Part shown: positions 17,101-29,293 of the stretch, one piece after another
Position numbering within the stretch: the stretch's first letter is position 1
Layout: each line of letters starts with the position of its first letter
From: Candidatus Omnitrophota bacterium
Lineage (GTDB): Bacteria > Omnitrophota > Gorgyraeia > Gygaellales > Profunditerraquicolaceae
Direction of reading: 5' to 3'
DNA length: 47,651 nucleotides
Assembly (NCBI GenBank): GCA_028715415.1
Contig: JAQURX010000003.1
Span: forward strand, 1 to 47,651
Program-made: the position numbers and the translations under genes
Notes under the pieces: model-generated
What the model was told of the DNA's origin: nothing
Seen by the model: only the letters and a program-made list of their open reading frames with translations
Database searches by the model: none

Positions 17101-20001
17101 CAGCGTTAAGCCTAATTTGTATTTTATTATATGGTGTTTCTCGTTTCCTGCTTTCTGCGAAAGCTTAATTAACATATCCACAGCCTCTCTGCCAAACAAT
17201 GCCTCAAGCTTCTGCAAGTCTCCGGTTACAAGAAAATCATAGATATCCTGCAAAGCACTTTCTTTCAAATTTCCCATTGCTTTTAAAAGAGCCCTCTCTT
17301 TGATGTAAGATACAAAAATCGTTCTACTTAAAGTGGCGGCTAATGATTTTTGGCTGGTAGCTGCCCCTACAATCATAGCCATTATTTTTTCATCGGCAGA
17401 CGTTCCCCCTAAAATCCTATCTCTAATCTTTTTGTTTCTCTGGGCAACATCCTCCATAATGGCAATTGACTGGCCTTCTGTCATCGCTTCTTCTAAAATA
17501 CGATAAAGAAGCCCTGCTTGAGGATTATCCCTTGCTAATATACTTCTTCCCTCTTCAAATCGCTTATGTAAAACCTCGTGAAGAATGACCTTGACCGTTT
17601 CAATAACTGAGAGTTCGGCGCTTATAAAGACTAAATTGCTCTTATTCCCTTGGCTATCTTTAATCGTATAAATAACTCCACCCTTATGGAAAAATTGGAA
17701 TATTCTGGCAATCCATGAATTAGTTGGCACAAAAATTACCTCATTCGGATCAAATTCTATATTAGGGTATTTCTTAAGAACTTCTTTCATATCCCTAAGT
17801 GCTGCGCTATGCTGTAACCCCTGCGATAGTTGCATAGGATTATACTTTTCACAGTCTTCCCTTAAAATTTTTATAATTTCTCCGACGGTTTTTCCTTCTG
17901 AGCGCTCTTTTAACTCTTTGAGCCTCTCCAGCGCCTCAATACTTTCCTTCAAATCATTTTCAGCAATCTTGTTAGACCTTTTTGCTTCTAGAAAATCATC
18001 CCTTCTTCTTTGCATTACAGAAGAAGTGGGTTTTATCAACCCACTCTTAGTTATAAAATCCATGGTTTTCATTTGTTCTTCAAGAACTTCATTTATCCGG
18101 GCTATCTCCTTCCTTGCAATAGCTATATTTTTCTCAAGCTCGGCTAAAGCATCCGCAAAAAACTCCTCAATATTGCCTCCAGAAAATCCATAATCTTGGC
18201 CCTCTAACTTACCCTCTTTCTCTTTCTTCTGTGCAAAATACCTGTCTAACTGCCTGCGCCGATTCAAATCCTGCAGCGATGTTTCATCTTTCCAATCTGC
18301 AATAATAATTCTTTCCACCTGCCTTGCCAACACATGGCCCAAGGCTTCTCTATGAGAAACTTCTTTTGGATTGTTCTTCTGCCAGTTTTCCAAATCAAAA
18401 ATTTCATTTCCATTCTTATCCACATCAATCAAGGCGTCGTATCCATTTATAAATACCCATGCTGCCACATATTCATGAGCAAGGATAATAAGTGCTTTTT
18501 TATCGCCATTTTTTATAGCTTGGGCTAACTCACTACTTACTACAATTATTTCTTCTCTGCCAAAATTATATCTTGCAGCAGTCATGCCGGAAGCTTTGCG
18601 TTTACCAAACTCGTCTTGGGCCTGCACAAGGATTCTTGGAATCATATACCTTCTACTACCATCCTTATTTGTTGAAAGGCCTATTATTGCCACAATCGCG
18701 GCATTTAAATTATTTGGAAGAGAAATTTCTTTACCTTTGCGCAAAGCTTCTTCTGCAAGCCTTTGTGCGGCCTGACTATCCATGTCTCCGTAAAAACTAT
18801 TGTCTGAGGCAGTATTTTGTGCAGCTTCATTAAGACTAACTCCCATCTGGCCCGCATTTAAGGAAACAACTGGGCTGCCTTTTACTGAATTAACCAAATC
18901 CCTACGTGCATTACCGACAATTGAAGACACATTATTTTCAGTCATTCCTGGACGAGGGATTGGCAAGGTCGCAGCAAGATCAATTCCTCCGCTAAAATAC
19001 GTTCTAATCACCTGCCCATAAACAGTATTTACTGCTTCTTTAAGATTGTACTCACCGTCTTTAAACGACTTAACATATTCGTTAAAATAAGTGTCTTTCG
19101 ACCACGGTTCTTTAGAAACTAAGCCATCAAGATTTTTTCTATCTATGAGGCTGCAATATTTTCCATTCTTTCCGTTAAATCTTGCTTTAAACCAACGGGC
19201 AAGAATCAATGAATAATAAACCTGCCTTAAGGGAGCATATTTTTTTTCGGTATTAACTGCTTTCGTTAGTTCAGGCAGGATTGATTCGCGCATTAAACTT
19301 GATGCATATGTATTTAATTCTTTTTGACGCTCATCATTAAAATCATACACAAGAGAGTTCTTTAAATGGTCTTCTTCAAGCATTACTTTAAGAGTTGCTT
19401 TATAAATATAGGCATTGTCTTTTGTTTCTCTAAGAACAATCTCCCCCGGGACAATCCATGGACGGCAAAGCGTAGGAATAGTTAAGTTATCCGAGCCAAA
19501 CAACTCTCCTGCTTTTTGATAAAGCTTATTCCAATATTCTCGTCCTATAGGAGTTTCCGGAGAGGTTAAATGCGCGGTGTCTTTTTTTAACTGAAGATCG
19601 GCTTCGAGAAGGATTTTCCCAAAATCAGTTTTAGTTAAATCGTCATCAATAATATTACTTGCGGCATCGGGTTTTAAATTTACCCAGAAAGCTTCATCCG
19701 GAAGAGTAACCCCTGTAAAGAAATAATTAAGAAGCTTGTTTGCAGCTTCTTTTACTTGTTCGGTTCTAACATTTTTTAAATCACCTTTATCTAAAAGTAT
19801 TTTTAGGTTATTGTTTTGATTGTCATAAGAAAGGTATCGTAAATGGAAGGGCCGGAATTTTGCCTGAAGCGCGGCTTGATGCAACTGATCAATGTGCCCT
19901 GAAATATTAAGCTGGCCTGCAATTTGAGCAAAACCGCTGCTTTCAAACAAAAAACAAAAAGACAAAATGAGCGCAATAATTTTTTTTAATTTTTTAGCCA
20001 T
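14194..20001 (-). CDS. Giant exported multidomain protein (peptidase-like, kinase-like and GHKL-like segments)
   Basis: The 1935-residue protein begins with a clear Sec signal peptide (1-25, core IIALILSFCFLF, likely cleavage after GFA). An N-terminal module (about 30-350) resembles one I associate with large Omnitrophota proteins. Three zincin-like modules follow, around HEYVA (509-513), HEVLH (808-812, full HExxH with Glu about 25 residues on) and HEAMA (1163-1167). A kinase/APH-like domain (about 1210-1380) has IK at about 1237, GDAKFEN (1345-1351) and HDFD (1363-1366). A GHKL ATPase-like domain (about 1610-1780) has EVIKNALYHGN (1688-1698), VYDN and GLGGESVG. A short helical tail ends it. 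ATP-type domains behind a signal peptide are puzzling. It appears to be a single-gene unit; the true function is unknown. Confidence 0.8.
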   Translation of the reverse strand: MAKKLKKIIALILSFCFLFESSGFAQIAGQLNISGHIDQLHQAALQAKFRPFHLRYLSYDNQNNNLKILLDKGDLKNVRTEQVKEAANKLLNYFFTGVTLPDEAFWVNLKPDAASNIIDDDLTKTDFGKILLEADLQLKKDTAHLTSPETPIGREYWNKLYQKAGELFGSDNLTIPTLCRPWIVPGEIVLRETKDNAYIYKATLKVMLEEDHLKNSLVYDFNDERQKELNTYASSLMRESILPELTKAVNTEKKYAPLRQVYYSLILARWFKARFNGKNGKYCSLIDRKNLDGLVSKEPWSKDTYFNEYVKSFKDGEYNLKEAVNTVYGQVIRTYFSGGIDLAATLPIPRPGMTENNVSSIVGNARRDLVNSVKGSPVVSLNAGQMGVSLNEAAQNTASDNSFYGDMDSQAAQRLAEEALRKGKEISLPNNLNAAIVAIIGLSTNKDGSRRYMIPRILVQAQDEFGKRKASGMTAARYNFGREEIIVVSSELAQAIKNGDKKALIILAHEYVAAWVFINGYDALIDVDKNGNEIFDLENWQKNNPKEVSHREALGHVLARQVERIIIADWKDETSLQDLNRRRQLDRYFAQKKEKEGKLEGQDYGFSGGNIEEFFADALAELEKNIAIARKEIARINEVLEEQMKTMDFITKSGLIKPTSSVMQRRRDDFLEAKRSNKIAENDLKESIEALERLKELKERSEGKTVGEIIKILREDCEKYNPMQLSQGLQHSAALRDMKEVLKKYPNIEFDPNEVIFVPTNSWIARIFQFFHKGGVIYTIKDSQGNKSNLVFISAELSVIETVKVILHEVLHKRFEEGRSILARDNPQAGLLYRILEEAMTEGQSIAIMEDVAQRNKKIRDRILGGTSADEKIMAMIVGAATSQKSLAATLSRTIFVSYIKERALLKAMGNLKESALQDIYDFLVTGDLQKLEALFGREAVDMLIKLSQKAGNEKHHIIKYKLGLTLMEAAMFSKKSIASRLKIANEFLDLLKEGDFAEEIIVAGIEFSTNSDFVGQIYGLGAARAVFELYKEALKGVTLDAVSLRARYAALTNKISRELIKEELKRRGSGVDVSFDGRFPEVNKDTFDILWQKAIPVSISSEHKQVFRDSILGGDFYLPEIRLLTRLDMPGRRVLRQGNLVLVEEEYWESLSEGEKLDILMHEAMADWMQRNRPDEYADDVAIDMEGIRVNEAKRREAHLGEKEDLSMDGRVVYGDRVEGTFSTVYKASDKKSVIKMQTSLQKERAQRNNVTTREQQVYISEELNKKGKQLAARSRLLNKGNKVNLFGEDVVLDSPALWQETVTPLDKALETALRNKDLSLVEKLLKRFVILQKEIWKQGFFDGDAKFENYGLTETGDLVIHDFDYVVSLDADKHKIRLLGDSILNIFVGSLLLSNLDALEVVEIDLNRRAGSLQDLFIRILKDNEILFSLVKDKIKLEQFISHMPSPVVDRAAKAQYDFVLAQSREELKRVVMDIYNNSGAVFKEPTIYFGHTGNRVHDFLLEAKKAFDAGNVSLAKIKVDEAVNLLRTNDFEENDASGFPIADIVEQVDNFVLPLLRQLNSKNGLSQDGENLLQQLELGLNGLKLKEALGYRSGNKTNTLEGYLKDKYEIVTVDLSSRNYFVDIVRALEQGKMVALNFDRLPLDVKNDYRHVNEIIKTIGVMLSQRFNIMRSNKEKEDAEFMIKEVIKNALYHGNRLDFSLLIYLSIEVSKNNRGILRLEVYDNNSKRKISALEAKKAKDDGLGGESVGVEEIMKDWDYSRQQIDGVKGTKVVVSRKDKNSLPPAPKETKELQNSAAKVGGIDFRATPFVVQPMVGPQPTAHRPQALRLNNSLDAEWIAIQNMLNSGIVPSTRRIKEYLEQCCLKEDANLDIDRVIGCIADILRIEEERVVTTNSDLKELLVVLESDKTGKDLILALNKINITSEGLITVEP
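14520..14547. repeat. Heptamer array inside the giant gene (4 units)
   Basis: Four units: GTGGGCG, GTGGGCT, GTAGGCT, GTGGGCC. They encode GPQPTAHRPQ in the linker between the GHKL-like domain and the C-terminal helices. The unit length and array size match the pyrK and pheT arrays, but the unit sequence differs. Confidence 0.8.
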
Positions 20002-20238
20002 TTTAAAGATTTTTTTGTAAAATTATGAAGAAAAATTAGGTTTATCAGCCTTATGTAAAGTATCATATATTATTAATATTAATACAATACTATATCGGGC
20101 TTTTTTGGAAGCGCTTTCTACTGGAGACAAGAAGAGTGAATTTTATAAAAGGAGAGCTTCAATAATCAAAATTTCTTAATTAAACCGATTTTATTCAGAT
20201 TGGACATTTTGATGCTCAAAATTCCTGGGGAAAGCTGG
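20002..20238. other. Spacer between rsmI and the giant gene
   Basis: The 237-bp AT-rich spacer holds no ORF. It contains the inverted partner (20036-20050) of the 15-bp repeat at 14154-14168, and a CAGATTGGACATTT repeat copy (20196-20209). A weak minus-strand promoter-like pair (TTGTAT, 17 nt, GATACT) lies about 90-70 bp upstream of the giant gene. No clear terminator for rsmI is seen. Confidence 0.5.
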
Positions 20239-20892
20239 TTAGATTATAACCACAAATTCGCCGCGGGGCTTGGAATTCTTGAAAGAATCAATGATTACGC
20301 TTGTTTTTTCACGCTTTACCTCTTCAAATTTCTTCGTTAATTCCCTGGCTACTACTATATCCTTATCTCCGAAGACTTCCTTAATATCTTCAAGGGTAGA
20401 CAAAATTCTATGACAAGATTCATAAAAGACAAGTGTATATTCAGAATTTGAGAGTTCTTTTAGCCTATTTTTCCTACTTATTGGTTTATTGGGCAAGAAA
20501 CCTTCAAAGATAAACTTATGTGCGGGTTTACCGGACAAAACCAAAGCATTTACAAAGGCTGTTGGCCCGGGGATAAAAGTAATACCGATATTATTTTGAA
20601 TTGCTAAATTAATAATATTGTAACCGGGGTCAAGAATCCCAGGAGTCCCTGCATCAGATACAAGAGCAACAGACTTACCTTCCTGTAAAACTTTTAACAA
20701 ATATTGCGCTTTGGTGATTCTGTTGTGTTGAAAAAAACTTGTAGTTGGAGTCTTAATTCCGTAATGATCAAGCAGGATTTTCGTATGACGGGTATCTTCG
20801 CAGGCAATCAGGTCAGCCGATTTCAAGATTTCAACTGCCCTGAAAGTAATATCTTTTAAATTCCCAATTGGGGTTGATACTATATAAAGCAT
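20239..20892 (-). CDS. rsmI: 16S rRNA (cytidine-1402 2'-O)-methyltransferase
   Basis: A tetrapyrrole-methylase-fold enzyme that 2'-O-methylates C1402 in the ribosomal P site. The 217 residues carry YIVSTPIGNLKDIT, CEDTRHT, SDAGTPGILDPG, IPGPTAFVNALVLSG and FYESCHRI. It is shorter than the E. coli enzyme (about 286), lacking the C-terminal helical extension; short forms are common. Its start overlaps the glmS stop by 1 nt (TAATG). Confidence 0.95.
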   Translation of the reverse strand: MLYIVSTPIGNLKDITFRAVEILKSADLIACEDTRHTKILLDHYGIKTPTTSFFQHNRITKAQYLLKVLQEGKSVALVSDAGTPGILDPGYNIINLAIQNNIGITFIPGPTAFVNALVLSGKPAHKFIFEGFLPNKPISRKNRLKELSNSEYTLVFYESCHRILSTLEDIKEVFGDKDIVVARELTKKFEEVKREKTSVIIDSFKNSKPRGEFVVII

Positions 20893-22733
20893 TATTCCAC
20901 TGTTACGGATTTTGCTAAATTCCGAGGCTGGTCTACATCACAGCCTCGCTTTATCGCAATATGATATGCTAATAACTGTAATGGAAGCGCGACAATTAAC
21001 GGTGAGAAAAATTCATCAATCTTAGGGATTAATATAACTTCTTTTGTCAGAGATTTAATCTTTGTATCGGCCTGTGTTGCAATGGCGATGATTTTTCCCC
21101 GACGGGAACGGATCTCTTGAATATTAGAAACCATCTTTTCGTATATTTTTGAATTTGGCGCAATACAGACTACTGCTCGATATTCATCAATAAGCGCAAT
21201 CGGCCCGTGCTTCATTTCTCCGGCAGCATAACCTTCGGCGGGGATATAAGAAATTTCCTTTAATTTCAATGCTCCTTCCAAAGCAGATGGATAATTTACA
21301 TTCCTTCCTAAAAACAAAAACGATCCGAAATGTGAATGCCTCAAAGCAATTGATTTAATTGAATTTTGATCCTTAAGAATTTCTTTTTGTAAATTAGGGC
21401 ATGCTTGCAAGTTTGAAATAGCAGAAACGAGCTCGGCATCATTTATAGTTTTTAATTCATAGGCAAAATAAAATGCAAATAGATATAAAATAGCAAGTTG
21501 TGCTGTATATGCTTTAGTAGAAGCAACCCCTATTTCCGGGCCGGCATGGGTATAAATTACACCGTCGGACTCCCGCACTAAACTAGACCCCAAAACATTG
21601 CAAATTGCTAAAACCTTGGAGCCTTTTTTCTTCGCTTCCCTAACTGCAGCTAAAGTATCGGCAGTTTCTCCCGACTGGCTAATCGCAATAACTAAGGTAT
21701 CTTTATCAACCAGGGGATCGCGGTAACGAAATTCACTGGCCAGATCAACTGCAACCGGCTTCTTACAGAATTCTTCTATTATATACTTGCCCTCAAGGCC
21801 AGCATGGTATGCGGTTCCACAAGCGACAATCATAATATTTTTTACAGAAAGGAGTTCCGCAATATCAATCTTCAATTCTTCAAAGAACACTTTCTTTTTC
21901 CCATTAGGTACTCTTTGATTTAAAATTCCCTCTAAGACCCGTGGCTGCTCATTAATCTCTTTTAACATAAAATGCGGCCAGCCTTGTTTTTGTGCCTGAG
22001 AAACATCCCATGTCACATGCACAACCTCATGCTTAACAGGCTCTCCAGAAATCTTAGATACTTCAATTTTATCTTTTGTCAATACTGCCATCTCATTATC
22101 GCCTAAGAAAATGGCTTCTTTAGTCGCATCAAGAATAGCAGGCACATCCGAAGCAAGAAAATTTTCGTTTCTTCCAACACCGACAACTAACGGGCTTCCA
22201 AACCTTGCTCCGATTAACTTGTCAGGTTCTTTCTTTGAAATAGCAGCGATAGCAAAAGACCCTTCCAAACAAGATAATGCTTTTCTTACCGCTGATTCAA
22301 AACCAGCAGAATTTTTATAAAACTTCTCGATTAAATGTACGATTACTTCTGTATCGGTTTGACTTTTAAATTTATGCCCTTCTTTAATCAACTCGCTTTT
22401 TAACAAAGCATAATTTTCAATTATCCCATTATGAACTATAACAATTTCGTTCTTGCAGTCAAAATGGGGGTGGGCATTAATTTGATTTGGCGCTCCGTGA
22501 GTCGCCCAACGGCAATGGCCTATACCGACAGTGCCGGTTAAAGGGCGTTTCTTAAGAAGAGCTTCCAATAATTTAATTTTCCCGGGTAGCTTTCTAACTG
22601 AAAGGTTTTTTTTATTGCTTAGGTAGGTGGCAACTCCGCAAGAATCATATCCGCGGTACTCAAGGCGTTTAAGCCCGTTTAACAGGATGGGCTGTGCTTC
22701 TCTTTCTCCAATATAGCCGATTATCCCACACAT
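20892..22733 (-). CDS. glmS: Glutamine-fructose-6-phosphate aminotransferase
   Basis: It makes glucosamine-6-phosphate for cell-wall and LPS amino sugars. The 613 residues start MCGIIGYIG, where Cys2 becomes the N-terminal nucleophile of the glutaminase domain (to about 240), with CRWATHG and NGIIEN. Two SIS domains follow, with ACGTAYHAG, SQSGETADT and a LARNLAKSVTVE-type C-terminus. The 5' leader (22734-22826) can form a GGCGGGAT hairpin but shows no glmS ribozyme core. Confidence 0.97.
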   Translation of the reverse strand: MCGIIGYIGEREAQPILLNGLKRLEYRGYDSCGVATYLSNKKNLSVRKLPGKIKLLEALLKKRPLTGTVGIGHCRWATHGAPNQINAHPHFDCKNEIVIVHNGIIENYALLKSELIKEGHKFKSQTDTEVIVHLIEKFYKNSAGFESAVRKALSCLEGSFAIAAISKKEPDKLIGARFGSPLVVGVGRNENFLASDVPAILDATKEAIFLGDNEMAVLTKDKIEVSKISGEPVKHEVVHVTWDVSQAQKQGWPHFMLKEINEQPRVLEGILNQRVPNGKKKVFFEELKIDIAELLSVKNIMIVACGTAYHAGLEGKYIIEEFCKKPVAVDLASEFRYRDPLVDKDTLVIAISQSGETADTLAAVREAKKKGSKVLAICNVLGSSLVRESDGVIYTHAGPEIGVASTKAYTAQLAILYLFAFYFAYELKTINDAELVSAISNLQACPNLQKEILKDQNSIKSIALRHSHFGSFLFLGRNVNYPSALEGALKLKEISYIPAEGYAAGEMKHGPIALIDEYRAVVCIAPNSKIYEKMVSNIQEIRSRRGKIIAIATQADTKIKSLTKEVILIPKIDEFFSPLIVALPLQLLAYHIAIKRGCDVDQPRNLAKSVTVE

Positions 22734-22826
22734 CGAGCACCTACTGTTTTTATTTAGCGAGATCCCGCCGAGTTTAAATTTTTCCGCGCAAACGAAGGCG
22801 GGATTATAAGTTTCATATTATTTAAA

Positions 22827-22900
22827 TGTCCCCACGGGGATTTGAACCCCGGCCGAGAGCTTGAAAAGCTCTTGTCCTGACCAGGCTAGACGATGGGGAC
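22827..22900 (-). tRNA. tRNA-Glu(TTC)
   Basis: Acceptor GTCCCCA pairs with TGGGGAC, with discriminator A. The anticodon loop TTTTCAA lies between AGAGC and GCTCT, giving TTC. The T-arm GGGGTTCAAATCCCC is present. It begins 4 nt after the gyrA stop on the same strand. Confidence 0.95.
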
Positions 22901-22904
22901 GAAA

Positions 22905-25337
22905 TTATTCTTCTTCCTCTGCAATTACAGGAGCAACACAAGACACCTTATCTTTATCCTGCAATTTAATTAAGCGCACTCCCTGCGCAGAGCGGCCGGT
23001 TTCCCGGATGTCTTTAACTGCGCAGCGCAAGAACATACCATTTTGGGTTATAACCATAAGCTCGTCATTATCGCTTACAGTTTTAAGATTTACTGCTTCG
23101 CCATTCTTCTCTGTTACTTTAATGTTTATAACCCCTTTGCCGCCTCTTGACGTAAGCCTGTATTCATCTACAGTTGTGCGTTTTGCAAAACCTAAAGAAG
23201 TGACAGTCAAAATCGCAGCATCCTTATGCGGTAAAACCATATCTATAACTTCATCTTTTTTAGCTAACGAAATCCCCCGGACACCCTTTGCTCCGCGCCC
23301 CATATCCCTAACTTTTGATTCGGGGAACCTAATCGCCTTGCCTTGCCGCGTACCGATCAAAAGTTCCTGGTTTCCATCGGTTAATTCAACACCGATTAAT
23401 TCATCATCTTTCTCAAGGGTGATACCTATTATACCACCTTTTCGTGGATTGCTATATGCTTCAAGTTTTGTTTTTTTGATCAAACCTTGTTTTGTAACCA
23501 TCACCAAATATTTTTCTGGAGAAAATTCTTTCACCGGAATTGTAGAGCTGATTTTCGCGCCCGCCTCCATCTGGATCAAATTAACTACTGCCTTACCTTT
23601 TGAAATCCTACTTGCCTGAGGGATCTCATAAACTTTTACCCAATGTACCTGTCCTTTTCCGGTAAAAACCAATAGAAAATCTTTGGTTGAAGCTACAAAA
23701 AGATGCTCTATAAAATCTTCTTCTTTAAGCTCGGCACCTGATGCGCCTCTGCCGCCGCGTTTTTGTTTGCGATACGCGCTAACTGGAAGCCTCTTTATAT
23801 ATCCCCCGTGGCTGATTGTAACAACCACGTCTTCTTCGGCAATCAAATCTTCCACTTCAAGTTCTTCTACTTCTGCGACGATATCCGTCCTTCTATCATC
23901 GCCGTATTTCTGTTTTAATTCCTCCAGCTCTTCTTTAATAATACCTTCTATCTTTTTCTCAGAAGCTAAAATCGCTCTGCATATTTCAATCTTTTTAAGT
24001 AGTTCTGCGTATTCTGCATCAATCTTATCGCGCTCAAGAGCAGTTAATCTTTGAAGTTGCATTTCAAGAATAGCCTGTGATTGGATTTCAGAAAGATCAA
24101 ACTCTTTCATCAAGCGTTCTCTGGCCTGGTCGGTATTCTTAGAAGTTTTAATTACTTTAATGATCTGGTCAATGAATTTAAGGGCTATCTTTAACCCTTC
24201 CAGGATATGAGCTCTTTTTAATGCCTTATCCAATTCAAACTGCGTGCGGCGACGGATAATAACTTTGCGATGCGCAATATAACAATCAATAACCTGGCGC
24301 AGGTTTAAAACCTTTGGCCTATTTTCAACCAGGGCGAGCATTATAATGCCGAATGTAGTTTCTAATTGAGTATGCTTAAATAGCTGATTTAAAACTATCT
24401 GGGGCTCGGTGTCACGCTTAAGCTCAACAACGATGCGCATGCCATCTTTATCCGACTCATCACGTATATCTGAGATACCTTCAATCTTTTTATCATCTAC
24501 GAGGGCAGCAATTGCTTCAATTAAAGATGATTTCTGAACCTGATAGGGAATTTCTGTTATTACAATCAGGCCTTTCCCGTTTTTCTGATGCTCAACTGTC
24601 GCCTTTGCACGAACCGTTAATTTTCCTCTTCCGGTATTATAAGCATCCTTAATCCCTTGTTTCCCACAGATTACTCCACCCGTCGGAAAATCAGGGCCTT
24701 TAACAAACTTCATCAAATCTTTTATCTGGGCATCCAGGTTGTCTAAAACATAAATAATTGCATCCGCCACCTCATTAAGATTATGCGGAGGGATATTTGT
24801 TGCCATACCAACGGCGATACCACTTGAGCCATTAACCAAAAGATTAGGAAGTGAAGCTGGTAACAAGAGCGGCTCTTTTAAAGAAGCGTCAAAGTTCGGC
24901 CCAAAGTTAACTGTTTCTTTATCAATATCTGCAAGCATGACATCGGAAATCGCGGCCAGGCGAGCTTCTGTGTAACGCATTGCTGCTGCAGAATCTCCGT
25001 CGACGGAACCAAAGTTTCCCTGTCCATCAACTAAGGGGTATCGTAGAGAAAAATCCTGAGCCATTCTTACCAACGTATCATAGACTGCAACGTCTCCATG
25101 CGGATGGTATTTACCTAAGACTTCTCCGACGATACGGGCGCACTTTTTGTATGGTTTGGAGTGGTCAAGGTTTAACTCCTGCATTGCATAAAGTATGCGC
25201 CGATGAACCGGCTTAAGCCCGTCACGCACATCGGGAAGCGCGCGGCCGACAATAACACTCATCGCATAGTTTAAATAGGAGTCCTTTACTTCTTCTTCAA
25301 TATAAACTGGAATTATTTTTTCGTTTCGAGTATACAT
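22905..25337 (-). CDS. gyrA: DNA gyrase subunit A
   Basis: The DNA-cleaving subunit of gyrase. The 810 residues align without gaps to E. coli GyrA at the N-terminus, placing the catalytic tyrosine at Tyr122 ([11 protein letters not shown]). The GyrA box reads QKRGGRG, marking gyrase rather than topoisomerase IV. The quinolone-determining region is [11 protein letters not shown], with Val at position 83 and Asp at 87; the Ser common at 83 is absent. It starts 1 nt after the gyrB stop. Confidence 0.97.
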   Translation of the reverse strand: MYTRNEKIIPVYIEEEVKDSYLNYAMSVIVGRALPDVRDGLKPVHRRILYAMQELNLDHSKPYKKCARIVGEVLGKYHPHGDVAVYDTLVRMAQDFSLRYPLVDGQGNFGSVDGDSAAAMRYTEARLAAISDVMLADIDKETVNFGPNFDASLKEPLLLPASLPNLLVNGSSGIAVGMATNIPPHNLNEVADAIIYVLDNLDAQIKDLMKFVKGPDFPTGGVICGKQGIKDAYNTGRGKLTVRAKATVEHQKNGKGLIVITEIPYQVQKSSLIEAIAALVDDKKIEGISDIRDESDKDGMRIVVELKRDTEPQIVLNQLFKHTQLETTFGIIMLALVENRPKVLNLRQVIDCYIAHRKVIIRRRTQFELDKALKRAHILEGLKIALKFIDQIIKVIKTSKNTDQARERLMKEFDLSEIQSQAILEMQLQRLTALERDKIDAEYAELLKKIEICRAILASEKKIEGIIKEELEELKQKYGDDRRTDIVAEVEELEVEDLIAEEDVVVTISHGGYIKRLPVSAYRKQKRGGRGASGAELKEEDFIEHLFVASTKDFLLVFTGKGQVHWVKVYEIPQASRISKGKAVVNLIQMEAGAKISSTIPVKEFSPEKYLVMVTKQGLIKKTKLEAYSNPRKGGIIGITLEKDDELIGVELTDGNQELLIGTRQGKAIRFPESKVRDMGRGAKGVRGISLAKKDEVIDMVLPHKDAAILTVTSLGFAKRTTVDEYRLTSRGGKGVINIKVTEKNGEAVNLKTVSDNDELMVITQNGMFLRCAVKDIRETGRSAQGVRLIKLQDKDKVSCVAPVIAEEEE

Positions 25338-25338
25338 A

Positions 25339-28055
<2,717 letters not shown>

Positions 28056-28057
28056 TA

Positions 28058-29149
28058 CTAACTAAGCCGCATTGGTAAAACTATGTAAACATATCCGTCG
28101 GTACGAACTACTCCGGGTTTTTCGGAATCGGTTAATTCCAACTCAACCTTTTCTGTTGAAAGGTTTTTCAAAACATCTATTAAATAGTTAGGGTTAAAAC
28201 CAATCATTAACTCCCTGCCTTGATACTCAACCACCACCTCTTCCCTTGACTCGCCTACATCAGGAGTTGATTTTGAAACAACCAACTTGTTTTTAAAAAC
28301 CTCTAATTTTACAGCCTGATAATCAGGCGTAGAAAGTAAAGATGCTCTTTTAGCAGCCAACAAAAATTCCGAACGGTCAATCTTCATCTTATTAGAAGAA
28401 ACCGGAGGAACAACCTGTTTATAATCAGGAAATTCACCTTCAATTAAACGCGAAATAATAATCATGCCATTTAAATCAAACAAAACCTGATTTGTCCCCA
28501 ATGTTAAAGATAGCTCCCCCGAATCTTTAAGATTACGATTTAACTCGTGGATAGTTTTTATTGGGATAATAATTGAAATATCTTTACCTGTATCTTGTTC
28601 AATCTTTTTATCTACTATCGCCAGCCGCTTACCATCGGTCGCAACTAAAGTGATATTGTTTTTGTTAACACGAAAAAGGATTCCGTTTAAAATATAACGA
28701 GATTCGTCAGATGAAACTGAAAATGCGGTTAATCGTAGCATTTCTTTCAAAACACCCTGATCAATCTTAATAACTTCCTTATCTTTAAACTCAGGCAGTT
28801 TTGGGAATTCTTCCTTAGCTAACCCCATAATCTTAAACTGGCACGATTCTGTTTCAATGATAATCAAATTATTTTTTTTAGTAGTAATAACTATATTTTC
28901 CCCTGGCAATTCTTTAATAATATCGCTAAATCTTTTAGCTGGAACGGTAATTGAACCTACTTCCAGGATATTAACAGGAATTACACAGCTTATACCTATG
29001 TCTAAATCTGTCGCAGTTAATCGTAAACTACTCTGTTGAGATTCAATTAAAATGTTTGATAATATAGGTAAATTTGCCTTTGTTGTTATAACATTTTGAA
29101 CGGTTTGAATTGCGTTTAACAACACATTCTTTTCCACATTTAACTTCAT
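28058..29149 (-). CDS. dnaN: DNA polymerase III beta sliding clamp
   Basis: The clamp that holds polymerase on DNA. The 363 residues have three clamp repeats, with LPILSNILIE early, RYILNGILF and ATDGKRLA in the middle, and the C-terminal VYIVLPMRLS. A good AGGAGC site precedes the ATG. It lies 144 bp downstream of dnaA on the same strand. Confidence 0.97.
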   Translation of the reverse strand: MKLNVEKNVLLNAIQTVQNVITTKANLPILSNILIESQQSSLRLTATDLDIGISCVIPVNILEVGSITVPAKRFSDIIKELPGENIVITTKKNNLIIIETESCQFKIMGLAKEEFPKLPEFKDKEVIKIDQGVLKEMLRLTAFSVSSDESRYILNGILFRVNKNNITLVATDGKRLAIVDKKIEQDTGKDISIIIPIKTIHELNRNLKDSGELSLTLGTNQVLFDLNGMIIISRLIEGEFPDYKQVVPPVSSNKMKIDRSEFLLAAKRASLLSTPDYQAVKLEVFKNKLVVSKSTPDVGESREEVVVEYQGRELMIGFNPNYLIDVLKNLSTEKVELELTDSEKPGVVRTDGYVYIVLPMRLS

Positions 29150-29267
29150 TAAAAGCTCCTTCTATTATTATTTATTTAATAAAGAAATACATATAATATT
29201 AGTATTAATAGGCTTAGGATTCTGTTTAAAACTCTGTAATTGTTTCAACTACTTATATTTACAGAAA

Positions 29268-29293
29268 TAATTACCTTTGGATTACCTTTGGAT
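29268..29293. repeat. Tandem 11-bp repeat after dnaA
   Basis: Two consecutive copies of ATTACCTTTGG lie immediately 3' of the dnaA stop in the dnaA-dnaN spacer. The rest of the spacer is AT-rich and should hold the dnaN promoter; no strong element is clear. Confidence 0.6.

Noticed and set aside
20196-20209. rsmI terminator
   Set aside because: The CAGATTGGACATTT stretch has no stem or U-tract; it is better treated as a dispersed repeat copy.
22734-22826. glmS ribozyme in the glmS leader
   Set aside because: The leader is only about 90 nt, can form a simple GGCGGGAT hairpin, and lacks the conserved ribozyme core.
28058-28060. recF between dnaN and gyrB
   Set aside because: Only the 95-residue DUF721 gene fits; nothing with a Walker motif lies in the interval. 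recF may be elsewhere.
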